DNA of 64,000 nucleotides from JAUQQI01 sp040289115 (GTDB taxonomy: Bacteria; Chloroflexota; Dehalococcoidia; JAUQQI01). The notes beneath the pieces are model-generated. The model had not been told where the DNA came from, ran no database searches, and saw nothing but the letters and a program-made list of their open reading frames with translations. The DNA lies in contig PSKS01000004.1 in NCBI GenBank assembly GCA_040289115.1, positions 1 through 64,000 on the forward strand, read 5' to 3'. Shown here piece by piece: positions 1 to 7,321 of this stretch. The position numbers and the translations under genes were made by a program. Position 1 is the stretch's first letter; every line of letters starts with the position of its first letter.

Positions 1-953
1 CAGGGATAGTCGGTCATCACGAGCCGGTGCCGGTCCGGCGGGCCCCAGGGTCCGAACCGGGTCGGGGAGACTGGGCCAAAAAGACCCACGGTCCGGGCTC
101 CCACAGCCACCGCCAGGTGGAGGGGCCCGCTATCAAGGCCGACCACCAGGTCGCACCGTCGGAAAACCTCGGCCAGCACCCCAACAGGCAGAACCGCCGG
201 CCGGACCCCCAATTCGGCGGCCAGGGGACCCACGGCTTTGGCCCGGCCCGGGCCGGCCGGGACGATTAGGGTTGCGCCGAACTCCTGCCGAAGCACCCGG
301 CCCAAATCAACCCAGGCCTCCCGCCGCCAGGCCTTTACCGGCGCCCCGGCCTCCACCACCAGGGCCACCCGTGGCCGACCGGGGGCGTTCTGGCCGACCC
401 AACCTTCGGCGGCCGCAACCGCTGCCGGGTTCACAGGCCAGACCAGGGGATAAAGGTCCGGGCGGAAGGGTCGCCGCAGGCTTAGGCCCAGGCCTTCATC
501 CACCAGCCGCAGGTTGGCCACAACCTGATGCTCATCGGGGTTAAAGGGTATGGCCCGGGTGAGAAAGGGAGTAACCCGCCGGATGTTAAACCCCACCCGC
601 TCGGGGATGCCGGCGACCGCGGCCAGGAGGCCACCCCACCAGAAATCCGGGCGGAAGTTTAATGCCGCATCAAACTTGCGGCCTCGAAGCTGACGGGCAA
701 GCCTCAGGAGAATCCGATAGGGCTCGGTGGGGTCCGTCTTGGGCCGGCGGGCAAAATAGGGCAGCTCAAATGTGACGACCTCGTCCACCCAGGGGACAAG
801 GCCCAGCACGGGCTCGGCCCAGGGCCCAACCAAAGCCGTCAGCCTGGCGTCGGGCAGGGCCTCCCTCAGGGCCTTGACCGCCGGCAGCCACAGGATCAGG
901 TCCCCGAGGTGGTCGGGGCGGACAAGCAACAGCCGGGGCTGCCCCCGAGCCAT
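1..953 (-). CDS. Glycosyltransferase family 9 (ADP-heptose:LPS heptosyltransferase-like), 3' end outside window
   Basis: The minus-strand frame is open from an ATG at 951-953 to the window edge (317 codons), so the C-terminus is missing. The N-terminus has the GT9 signature VRPDHLGDLI in a first Rossmann fold. Near the end is the nucleotide-sugar-binding segment DLVVGLDSGPLHLA followed by GLFGP, as in GT-B heptosyltransferase-type enzymes. Typical members have about 340 residues, so only a few dozen are lost. The start overlaps the stop of the upstream phosphatase gene (TGATG), which argues for cotranscription and translational coupling. The acceptor is unknown. In this background a role in exopolysaccharide or glycolipid assembly is more likely than lipopolysaccharide core synthesis, but that is inference. 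Confidence 0.88.
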   Translation of the reverse strand, partial: MARGQPRLLLVRPDHLGDLILWLPAVKALREALPDARLTALVGPWAEPVLGLVPWVDEVVTFELPYFARRPKTDPTEPYRILLRLARQLRGRKFDAALNFRPDFWWGGLLAAVAGIPERVGFNIRRVTPFLTRAIPFNPDEHQVVANLRLVDEGLGLSLRRPFRPDLYPLVWPVNPAAVAAAEGWVGQNAPGRPRVALVVEAGAPVKAWRREAWVDLGRVLRQEFGATLIVPAGPGRAKAVGPLAAELGVRPAVLPVGVLAEVFRRCDLVVGLDSGPLHLAVAVGARTVGLFGPVSPTRFGPWGPPDRHRLVMTDYP

Positions 954-1426
954 CAGGCCAGTTCCGGGGTGAGGGCCCAGGCCACGCTGTAGCCGGGCCG
1001 ATTCCCCTTGGGGACGAGTTTCACCAGCCCGCCCATTCGGAAGGCCACCACCTGAGCCTCTTCGTTCCCGGCCACCAGCAGGGATGCCAAATGGTCCAGG
1101 AAGGGCAGGTGACCCACCAGCACCACCGCCCGGTGCTGGGCGGCCAGTTCGTCCAGCCAGCTGGCCACCGGCCCCACCGGGTCCAGGGGCTCCAGACCCG
1201 GGCGGGCTTCGACCCGGTCCGGAATTCCGAGCCGCTCGGCGAGGATCTCGGCTGTCTGGCGGGCCCTGAGAATACCGCTGTGGTAGATACGGTCCGGCTT
1301 GAGGCCTAGGGCCGCCACCCGGTCGGCCACCCGCCCCACCACCGTCCGACCCTCCTCCGTCAAAGGCCGCTCCGGGTCCTCCTCCCTGGTCTTGGCCAGG
1401 CTGTGCTGCATCAGGTAAAGGTCCAC
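953..1426 (-). CDS. sixA: SixA-like phosphohistidine phosphatase (histidine phosphatase superfamily)
   Basis: A 157-residue protein of the single-domain histidine phosphatase type. The N-terminal motif is LMQHS (His8) in place of the common RHG; a QH form is usual in SixA relatives. HSGILRARQTAEIL and VVLVGHLPFLDHL supply the second Arg and His of the active site. Known SixA removes phosphate from histidine residues of phosphotransfer proteins; the substrate here is unknown because no phosphorelay gene is nearby. The gene starts 6 bp after the alcohol dehydrogenase stop and overlaps the GT9 start, so it is the middle gene of a three-gene operon. Confidence 0.85.
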   Translation of the reverse strand: MDLYLMQHSLAKTREEDPERPLTEEGRTVVGRVADRVAALGLKPDRIYHSGILRARQTAEILAERLGIPDRVEARPGLEPLDPVGPVASWLDELAAQHRAVVLVGHLPFLDHLASLLVAGNEEAQVVAFRMGGLVKLVPKGNRPGYSVAWALTPELA

Positions 1427-1432
1427 GGCTTT

Positions 1433-2539
1433 TCACCCCCCGAACCTTACGATGCTGCGGACCGCTTCACCCCGGACCAAACGTTGAAAGGCGTCATTTA
1501 TCTCCGAAAGGTCCACCTCCCGGGTGATGAGGGGCTCGAGCTTAATCCGGTCATCCAGGCAGAGGTCCACCAGCCGGGGAATGTCAACGGACGGCCGGAG
1601 GGACCCGTAAAGGGACCCCAACACCCGCTTCTCTTGAAGGACGAGGTCAAATGGGCTGATGGCGAACCTGGCCTGCCGGTCGGCCACCCCCACGACCACC
1701 AGGGTTCCGCCCCGGCGGGTTGCCTCAAAGGCCTGGGCCATCACCTCGGGGTTGCCGATAACTTCGAAGGCGTAATCCACCCCCTCCCCCCCAGTGAGCT
1801 CCCGAATCCGGGCAACCGGGTCTTCCCGCCCGGCGTTTATAAGGTGGGTAGCCCCGACCTCCCCGGCTAGCTTGAGCTTGGGGTCCAGGACGTCGACGGC
1901 GATGATTTTCGACGCCCCACACAGGACGGCCCCCTGGACGGCGCTCAGGCCGACCCCACCGCAGCCGAAGACGGCCACAGTGGCTCCCACCTCCACGTCG
2001 GCCGTGGTGGTGACGGCCCCCACCCCGGTAATGACGGCGCAGCCCACCACCGCTACCTTCTCCAGGGGGGCATCCGGCCGAATCTTGACCGCCCCTGTCT
2101 CGGGGATAACCGTGTATTCGGCAAAGGTGGACGCCATGGCCATGTGGTGGACCGCCTGGCCGTTTCTCTTGAAACGGGTGGTCCCGTCCAAGAGGGTCCC
2201 CTGGAAGCGGGCCCGCGTGGCCTGCTCGCAGAGGATGGGCCGACCCCGGACGCAGTAAAAGCACCGGCCACAGTGGGCCCGCCAGGAGATAATCACCTTA
2301 TCCCCGGGCTGAACGGCGGTTACCCCTGGCCCCGTCTTGGCCACGACCCCGGCCCCCTCATGGCCGAGAACGGCCGGGACCGGTATGGGAATTTTCCCCT
2401 GGAGAACCGACCAATCGCTGTGACAAACGCCGGCCGCCGCCATCCGGACCAGTACCTCGCCAGGTCCCGGGTCGAGGAGGTCCACCTCCTCCACCTTAAG
2501 GGGCGCCCCCACCTCGTACATTACCGCGGCTTTGACCAT
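1433..2539 (-). CDS. Zinc-dependent medium-chain alcohol dehydrogenase
   Basis: A 368-residue MDR-family NAD(P)-dependent dehydrogenase. From the chosen ATG (2537-2539) the catalytic zinc ligands are Cys39 (GVCHSDW) and His60-Glu61 (GHEGAG). The structural zinc lobe has Cys90, 93, 96 and 104 (CGRCFYC and C). The Rossmann motif FGCGGVGLSAVQG is followed by an acidic residue (AVD), which favours NAD over NADP. The longer frame adds 21 residues that read through a poor region; the ATG at 2539 follows purine-rich GGGGGG and AGGAAGG stretches and starts the conserved beta strand, so it is preferred. It resembles class III and aryl/benzyl alcohol dehydrogenases; the alcohol substrate cannot be told. 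It is first in the operon with sixA and the GT9 gene. Confidence 0.9.
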   Translation of the reverse strand: MVKAAVMYEVGAPLKVEEVDLLDPGPGEVLVRMAAAGVCHSDWSVLQGKIPIPVPAVLGHEGAGVVAKTGPGVTAVQPGDKVIISWRAHCGRCFYCVRGRPILCEQATRARFQGTLLDGTTRFKRNGQAVHHMAMASTFAEYTVIPETGAVKIRPDAPLEKVAVVGCAVITGVGAVTTTADVEVGATVAVFGCGGVGLSAVQGAVLCGASKIIAVDVLDPKLKLAGEVGATHLINAGREDPVARIRELTGGEGVDYAFEVIGNPEVMAQAFEATRRGGTLVVVGVADRQARFAISPFDLVLQEKRVLGSLYGSLRPSVDIPRLVDLCLDDRIKLEPLITREVDLSEINDAFQRLVRGEAVRSIVRFGG

Positions 2540-2704
2540 CCTTCCTAACCCCCCCTTTAAGAATTGCCCGTTAAAGATAGCGCAGGCAGCCCAAGGCTTC
2601 AACCGCAGCCCTGAACCGCCCCCGTTTAGTTCCGGATGTGGAAAAGTCTGTTGAGTCCGGAGCTTTCCGGGAGCACACTCGAACCCTTAAACTTCTGCCC
2701 GGTT

Positions 2705-3100
2705 ATGTCGGCCAACGCCCTCAAAGCCCTTGCCCTAGTCCTCGCCCTGGGCGTCAACCTTTACCTGCTGGGCCGAATTAGCGCCCAGACAACCCAGTAC
2801 CTCCGATACCGGCAGGAGGCCATGGCCCTTCGGGGTGAGATTGCCCGCCTGGAAGCCGTCTACCAGGCCAGACTCCGGCAGCGGGATTACTATCGGTCGG
2901 ACGCCTACCTGGAGGTGGCGGCCCGGGAGAATTTGGGGCTAGTGGGCCCCGGCGAAAAACTCGTCGTGGTCCCGGCGGAGGACCGGCCAGCCGCGTCGAC
3001 GGGTCTGGCGGTTGCAACGTCTGTCCCCGCCGAGCCCGAAGGGAATCTTTGGGCCCGGCTCATCGCCCTGGCCGGGGGGGCGTTAGACGGTTTCCGGTAG
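2705..3100 (+). CDS. FtsB/DivIC-like septum formation initiator protein
   Basis: About 131 residues. A short N-terminus leads into one membrane helix (about residues 5-25), followed by a coiled-coil stretch rich in Arg, Glu and Leu (RQEAMALRGEIARLEA), then YLEVAARENLGLVGPGEKLVV, the usual ending motif of FtsB/DivIC proteins (RE-LGLV-PGE). Such proteins sit in the divisome with FtsL and FtsQ. The tail after residue 100 is a longer low-complexity Ala/Pro region than usual. An upstream ATG at 2636 would add 23 residues. The start at 2705 is chosen because it is immediately followed by the membrane helix; no strong ribosome site is visible for either. The 3' end overlaps the convergent neighbour by 18 bp. 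Confidence 0.75.
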   Translation: MSANALKALALVLALGVNLYLLGRISAQTTQYLRYRQEAMALRGEIARLEAVYQARLRQRDYYRSDAYLEVAARENLGLVGPGEKLVVVPAEDRPAASTGLAVATSVPAEPEGNLWARLIALAGGALDGFR

Positions 3101-3520
3101 GCTGAGGAGCCGGTATCGGTCCACCAGGCCGACGCAGTCGTCGCAGAAGAAGAGTCGGGCCTTCCGGGCGCCGTCGTCCCGGGCGGCCGCCGGTACCACC
3201 ATCGCCCGGGCGTTTAAATGGGCCGGGCAGAACTCCTGACCGCACAGGCCACATTTTCCCCCTGGGAGCTGGACGCCGCAACCGGAGGCCCCGCAGAGGC
3301 CGCTCTGGTTCTGGGGGTTGGCCCGCATGCGGACAAGAAGGACGGTTTCCCGAACGGCCGCCCGGACCTGGCAGGGCCGGCTGTAGCAGACCCAGTCGCC
3401 GTTGGGAGTCCGGGCCGCGTGGGTGCCGCAGAAGGCCCCGCCGCAGTACCTGCAGATGCCCACCGCCGGCCGGCCGCAGCGGAAAACCAGAGTCCGGGCG
3501 GCCTCACAGCCGAGGGCCAC
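3083..3520 (-). CDS. Cysteine-rich protein with duplicated zinc-finger-like motif
   Basis: A 145-residue soluble protein of unknown function. It contains two copies of a C-x2-C-G-x3-C-x2-H pattern: CRYCGGAFCGTH near residue 23 and CGLCGQEFCPAH near residue 90. Extra Cys pairs lie between and after them (VCYSRPC, LCGASGC, FFCDDC). The pattern recalls AN1 or B-box type zinc binding and suggests two or more zinc sites. The GTG start (3518-3520) lies 3 bp beyond the stop of the Gfo/Idh gene and has GAGGGG upstream, so it is the last gene of the lon-domain/Gfo operon. I do not recognise the family; a role in protein or nucleic-acid binding is possible but unproven. Confidence 0.7.
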   Translation of the reverse strand: MALGCEAARTLVFRCGRPAVGICRYCGGAFCGTHAARTPNGDWVCYSRPCQVRAAVRETVLLVRMRANPQNQSGLCGASGCGVQLPGGKCGLCGQEFCPAHLNARAMVVPAAARDDGARKARLFFCDDCVGLVDRYRLLSLPETV

Positions 3521-3523
3521 CGG

Positions 3524-4528
3524 CTAGCCCCTCCCCACCCGAACGGCCCGGCCGGTCCGGTTAGCCTCAAAAACAGCCAGGGTAACCTCGATGTTTTTGA
3601 GACCGTCCTCCCCGGTGGCGGCGGGCTCACCCCCATCCAGCACGGCCCGGGCGAAGTCCTCCACCAGGCCCACGTATAGGGCCCGGGCCGGGTCCTCGGC
3701 CTCAAAGGTCTCGCTGGTTGTTCCGGCCCCCGTCACAACTTCCAGGGACCCTTTAAGGTCAGTGCTTATGGTGTCGTAGGCCCGGACCCGACCCGCCACC
3801 CCGTAGATATTCAAGTCGTTGTTAGGATAAGCCACCTTCCGGCTGCAGACCACGTGGGCGGTGCTGCCGTCGTCAAACCTTAGCAGAATCGAGTCCGTGA
3901 ACTCGATGGGGGGCGAGTCCTGGTAGGCAAAAACCTCCACCACCTCCCGGCCGAGGACAAAGCGGAGCAGGTCGAGGACGTGGACGCCGGTGCCCATGAT
4001 CGCCCCGCCCCCGACTTGCTCCGGCTTCGACCACCACTCAGGTCGGGGCCCAAGGGCCAGGGCCGACCAGCAGGCGGTGGCGTAAACGATTTCCCCCAAG
4101 CCACCTGACCCCACCACCTCGCGGGCCCACCGGTGAGCCGGGTGGTGGCGACAGTGGAAGGCCACCCCCAACTTCACCCCGGCCGCCCGGGCCGCCTCAA
4201 CCATTCGGCGCCCGTCCTCAACCGTAAGGGCCATCGGCTTTTCGCAGAGCACGTGCTTCCCGGCCTGCACCGCGGCAATGGTCTGCTCGGCATGCAGGTG
4301 ATTTGGGGAGGCGATGTAAACTGCCTGCACGTCGGGGTCAGCCAGAACCGCCTCCAGCGAATCGTAAGCCCTCAGGGCACCGTGGCGGGCGGCAAAGGCC
4401 TTTGCCCGGTCCAGGTCCCGGCTCATGACGGCAACCAGCCGGCTGTTCCGAGCCCTGTTGATGGCCGGGGCCATCCGGGCGTCGGGATGCCGACCGGTCG
4501 AGATTATCGCCCACCCCAGCTGGGTCAT
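3524..4528 (-). CDS. Gfo/Idh/MocA family oxidoreductase
   Basis: A 334-residue NAD(P)-dependent sugar or inositol dehydrogenase-like protein. The N-terminal Rossmann domain begins GWAIISTGRH and contains VYIASPNHLHAEQ. The family's catalytic-lysine motif CEKPMAL follows at about residue 95. The C-terminal alpha/beta domain includes GGGAIMGTGVHVLDLLRF, the usual segment with the active-site Asp/His region (GVHVLD). Substrates of this family are very varied (glucose-fructose, inositol, amino sugars, biliverdin), so none is proposed. AGGAGG precedes the ATG. It lies 12 bp downstream of the Lon-N-domain gene and 3 bp upstream of the cysteine-rich gene, on the same strand. Confidence 0.9.
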   Translation of the reverse strand: MTQLGWAIISTGRHPDARMAPAINRARNSRLVAVMSRDLDRAKAFAARHGALRAYDSLEAVLADPDVQAVYIASPNHLHAEQTIAAVQAGKHVLCEKPMALTVEDGRRMVEAARAAGVKLGVAFHCRHHPAHRWAREVVGSGGLGEIVYATACWSALALGPRPEWWSKPEQVGGGAIMGTGVHVLDLLRFVLGREVVEVFAYQDSPPIEFTDSILLRFDDGSTAHVVCSRKVAYPNNDLNIYGVAGRVRAYDTISTDLKGSLEVVTGAGTTSETFEAEDPARALYVGLVEDFARAVLDGGEPAATGEDGLKNIEVTLAVFEANRTGRAVRVGRG

Positions 4529-4540
4529 CTGCTCCTCCTG

Positions 4541-5200
4541 TCAATTGTTGCGTCCCACCAAGCGTTGGCTTAGTTCGTCTGGCGGCCGGGCCCCCAGGTA
4601 CCCCACCCGGTCGGCCAGGGCCTGTTCCCGTCGCAGCAGGCCAATTTCAGCCGTCAGCCGCTGGCTGGCCCAGTCCAGCTCCAGCAGCCGCTGCTTTTCC
4701 AGGGGGTCAATGGGAAGCGTTGCCGCCACCCAGTGGGCGAGGGCCCCTGGGTCTTCGGGCAAGAACTTCCCATCGAAGGGGACAACCTCGGCGAGGCCCC
4801 GAAGGTAGTCTAGATAGAGGTCCCGGACCGCCGCGGCCAGGGCCGCCAGTTGTTTCGGGTCTTCCGGCCGCTCCACCAGCAGCTCAGCATCACCCACTAG
4901 GTAGCCGTCCCGATGGAACCGGACGGCGTGGAGGCGAAACCGCTGCTCACCCCGGACGAGGAGCTTAAGGCGACCGTCGGCCTGCCGTTCGGCCTCCACC
5001 ACCCGGGCGACGGTGCCGACCTCGAAGGGCTCGGCAGGACCTCCCACCTCCAAGCCCCGGCGGATCAAGGTTATCCCGAAGCAGCCGTCGGCCCCCAGCA
5101 CCCGTCCCATCATCTTTTTGTAACGGGGCTCAAAAACCTGGAGCGGAAGCACATGCCCCGGAAACAGGACCGTGTTCAGGGGAAAGATGCAAAGCTCCAT
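4541..5200 (-). CDS. LON peptidase substrate-binding (N-terminal) domain protein
   Basis: A 219-residue protein made only of the Lon N-terminal domain: no ATPase or Ser-Lys protease part follows. It begins with the family signature MELCIFPLNTVLFPG and continues LQVFEPRYKKMM, FGITLIRRG and GTVARVVEA. A helical C-terminal section has a typical PEDPGALAHWVA segment. Stand-alone members are widespread and their biochemical role is unsettled. An in-frame extension of 59 residues to 5377 is rejected because it crosses the cyclase relic on the other strand and the family signature starts at this ATG. First gene of a three-gene minus-strand operon. Confidence 0.88.
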   Translation of the reverse strand: MELCIFPLNTVLFPGHVLPLQVFEPRYKKMMGRVLGADGCFGITLIRRGLEVGGPAEPFEVGTVARVVEAERQADGRLKLLVRGEQRFRLHAVRFHRDGYLVGDAELLVERPEDPKQLAALAAAVRDLYLDYLRGLAEVVPFDGKFLPEDPGALAHWVAATLPIDPLEKQRLLELDWASQRLTAEIGLLRREQALADRVGYLGARPPDELSQRLVGRNN

Positions 5201-5267
5201 TCGTCCAGGTTCGAAAATATGATAGCCCAACAACGGTCGTTTGGCCAGTCGGCTACAGACCGCATAG

Positions 5268-5530
5268 ACTTTGCCCTTCCTCAAGGTCGTGAGCCGCTGC
5301 GATGAAAGGGGACCGGCCTGGTACTGGAACGACATCTCCGTGGGGGAACACGTTGGTACCCACTTCGACGCCCCCATCCACTAGGTCACGGGCAAAGACG
5401 GCCTCGATGTCTCCCGGATACCCCTCCGCCACCTGGTAGCCCCGGCGGTGGTCATCGATAAGGGCACCGAATGCGCCCAAAATCCCAACTTTCTCCCCAA
5501 TGTGCTCGACATTGAGGAGCGGTGGCCGCC
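5268..5530 (+). pseudogene. Relic of a cyclase family protein (kynurenine formamidase-like)
   Basis: The plus-strand frame that reads GAT at 5301 encodes the cyclase-family core: GPAWYWNDISVGEHVG, then THFDAPIH with the metal-binding His/Asp residues. An in-frame TAG follows where Trp is usual (cac-TAG-gtc, about 5384), then VTGKDGLDV and LVAPAVVIDKGTECA. Sequence before residue KVVSRCDERG is missing and the frame ends by running into the next relic, so only about 85 codons remain. Homologous intact proteins are about 250-300 residues and hydrolyse cyclic or N-formyl amides. The short open frame on the opposite strand here is only a shadow of this relic. Confidence 0.72.
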
Positions 5531-5913
5531 CCCGAGCGGGTTACTGTGGCTGCCCTAGGGGATGGGGGTGCCCTGATGGGCCTTTCGGACCTGGAAAGGG
5601 TGGCCCGTCTTGGCCTCAAGATGGCCATCGTGGTTTAAAACGACGCCGCCTAGGGGGCCGAGGTCCACCACTTTGGCCCGTAGGGGGTGGCTCCTGGAGA
5701 CCGTGCGCTTCCCCGACGTGGACTTCGCCGCCCTAACCCGGGCCGTTGACCTGGATCGGATAACCGTCCGGCGGGTCGAAGGTCTCACCCCCTTAAAGGG
5801 GTGGGGCGAAGCCGACATGCCGAAGCCCATGTTAGCCGACGCCAAAATCGTCCCCACGGTGGTGGCCGAATGGCTGGAAGAAGCCTTCCGGGGCCACTGT
5901 CCGGCCGCCAGAA
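5531..5913 (+). pseudogene. Relic of a thiamine-diphosphate-dependent enzyme (acetolactate synthase-like C-terminal domain)
   Basis: Starting at CCC 5531, the frame gives VTVAALGDGGALMGLSDLE and, about 25 residues on, IVV*NDAA*GAEVHHFGP*G. This is the ThDP-binding GDG-to-ND motif of acetolactate-synthase-type enzymes with stop codons replacing sense codons at about 5636 and 5651 and again near 5684. A frameshift near 5690 moves to the frame with ETVRFPDVDFAALTRAVD. That frame ends with ADAKIVPTVVAEWLEEAF, the usual last helix. At least three stops and one frameshift show real decay, not one sequencing slip. The N-terminal two thirds of the enzyme is absent; the relic is joined directly to the cyclase relic upstream. 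Confidence 0.75.
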
Positions 5914-5918
5914 TCAAC

Positions 5919-5949
5919 TATAATAAAAACAGTCTAACTTACGAGGAGG
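5919..5949 (+). promoter_or_regulatory. -10 element and ribosome site of the osmC operon
   Basis: A perfect TATAAT occurs at 5919-5924, and the strong Shine-Dalgarno GAGGAGG at 5943-5949 lies 6 nt before the ATG of the OsmC gene. No good -35 hexamer is seen at 16-18 bp. The element lies at the 3' end of the thiamine-enzyme relic. Confidence 0.55.
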
Positions 5950-5955
5950 TTTGCC

Positions 5956-6396
5956 ATGCGGCTCACCCAGCGGGAGGCCCACATCGTCTGGGAGGGAACC
6001 CTGCCCCAGGGCTCCGGCCGGCTCCGGGTCGGGAGCGGCGCCTTCCCCGAACTTACGGTGACTTTCCCGGCCCGGACCGAGCGGCCCGACGGCAAGACTA
6101 GCCCTGAGGAGCTCATCGCCGCCGCCCACGCCACCTGCTACGCGATGGTGTTGGCCGCTCTCCTGGGTCAGCGGAACGTAACCCCGGAGCGGATTGAGGT
6201 CTCGGCCGTCTGCTCCCTGGACCGGGTTGACGGCCTCAAGATTTCGGCCATGGACCTCCACGCCCGCATCAAGGCGCCCGGGCTGACCCAGGCGGATGTG
6301 GAGGCCCTGGTGCAGCAGGGCAACCAGGCCTGTCCGGTCTCCAACGCCCTGCGGGGCAACGTGGAGATAAACGTCAGGGGTGAGCTTTTAAGTTGA
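5956..6396 (+). CDS. OsmC/Ohr family peroxiredoxin-like protein
   Basis: A 146-residue OsmC-type protein that would reduce organic hydroperoxides with two redox cysteines in a dimeric fold. The active-site pair is visible: Cys61 in AAHATCYAM and Cys126 in GNQACPVSNA. ERPDGKTSPEELIAA is the conserved helix lead-in, and Arg residues near TFPARTERPDG fit the catalytic Arg. The length matches the family. It has a strong ribosome site and its own -10 element, and it precedes the VOC-PrpD-LLM genes by 28 bp, so these may share a transcript. Confidence 0.9.
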   Translation: MRLTQREAHIVWEGTLPQGSGRLRVGSGAFPELTVTFPARTERPDGKTSPEELIAAAHATCYAMVLAALLGQRNVTPERIEVSAVCSLDRVDGLKISAMDLHARIKAPGLTQADVEALVQQGNQACPVSNALRGNVEINVRGELLS

Positions 6397-6424
6397 AAAT
6401 CTACCTTCCGGCAAGGAGGGAGGG

Positions 6425-7321
6425 TTGAGGTTGGCTGGATTCAAGATGCCTGACGAAACGGCCATTGGGGAGGTAGCCCTGCAGGTCGCCGACCTGGAGC
6501 GGTCGGTCCGATTTTACAGCGTCCCCTTTGGGCTTGAAATTCTCGACCGGCGGGAGGGTCTGGCCGTCCTTGGGACTGACCAACGGCCCCTTTTAAGACT
6601 CATTGAAAAGCCGAATGCCCGACCGAAGCCCCATTCGGCCACGGGCCTTTACCACTATGCTATCTTACTGCCCGACCGGGCGGCCCTGGGCCGACTCCTT
6701 CTAAACCTCATCAAATACGGGGTTGCCATTGAGGGGGCGGCCGACCACCTGGTAAGCGAGGCCATCTACCTGCGGGACCCCGACGGCAATGGCATCGAAA
6801 TCTATCGGGACAAGCCCCGGGCCGAGTGGCCGATGGCCGGCTCGGAGGTGCGCATGGCCAATGCCCCCATCGACTTTGAGGGCATCGTGGCGGCCGCCGG
6901 AAACGAGCCCTGGGCCGGCATCGCCCTGGGAACCCAAATCGGTCATGTCCACCTGCAGGTCTCCGATTTGGGGCGGGCCGAGCGGTTCTACTGTGATATT
7001 CTCGGGTTCAACGTCATGCAGCGGTGGCGGGGTGCCCTTTTTGTGTCGGCCGGCGGCTATCATCACCATCTCGGCCTGAATGTCTGGGCCAGCCTGGGTG
7101 GGCCGCCCCCACCCGAGGACAGCGCTGGCCTCGCGTATTTCGAGGTCCGGCTGCCGTCGGCCGAGGCTCTCGACCAACTTAAAACCGTCCTGAGCCGAGA
7201 AGGCATCGAATTCGCCGAGTCCCAAAGGGACGACGGTAGGCCAGCCATCCGCCTTTGCGACTTTGACGGGATAGGCCTGCTCCTTTCGGCCGAAGTCAGC
7301 CGCGGGACCCCGTCGCGATGA
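6425..7321 (+). CDS. Two-domain VOC (glyoxalase/extradiol dioxygenase-like) protein
   Basis: A 298-residue protein with four beta-alpha-beta-beta-beta modules arranged as two VOC domains. The first runs from VALQVADLERSVRFY to DPDGNGIEIYRD. The second runs from VGHVHLQVSDLGRAERFY through HHHLGLNVWAS to ICDFDGIGLLL-like ending. The layout resembles CatE/catechol 2,3-dioxygenase-type proteins, where His, His and Glu of one domain hold Fe or Mn. In the second domain two His are present but the usual C-terminal Glu is not obvious, so enzymatic activity is uncertain. A TTG start (6425) is chosen because AAGGAGG lies 5 nt before it; an ATG at 6446 lacks a ribosome site. Its stop overlaps the next start (ATGA). 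Confidence 0.82.
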   Translation: MRLAGFKMPDETAIGEVALQVADLERSVRFYSVPFGLEILDRREGLAVLGTDQRPLLRLIEKPNARPKPHSATGLYHYAILLPDRAALGRLLLNLIKYGVAIEGAADHLVSEAIYLRDPDGNGIEIYRDKPRAEWPMAGSEVRMANAPIDFEGIVAAAGNEPWAGIALGTQIGHVHLQVSDLGRAERFYCDILGFNVMQRWRGALFVSAGGYHHHLGLNVWASLGGPPPPEDSAGLAYFEVRLPSAEALDQLKTVLSREGIEFAESQRDDGRPAIRLCDFDGIGLLLSAEVSRGTPSR

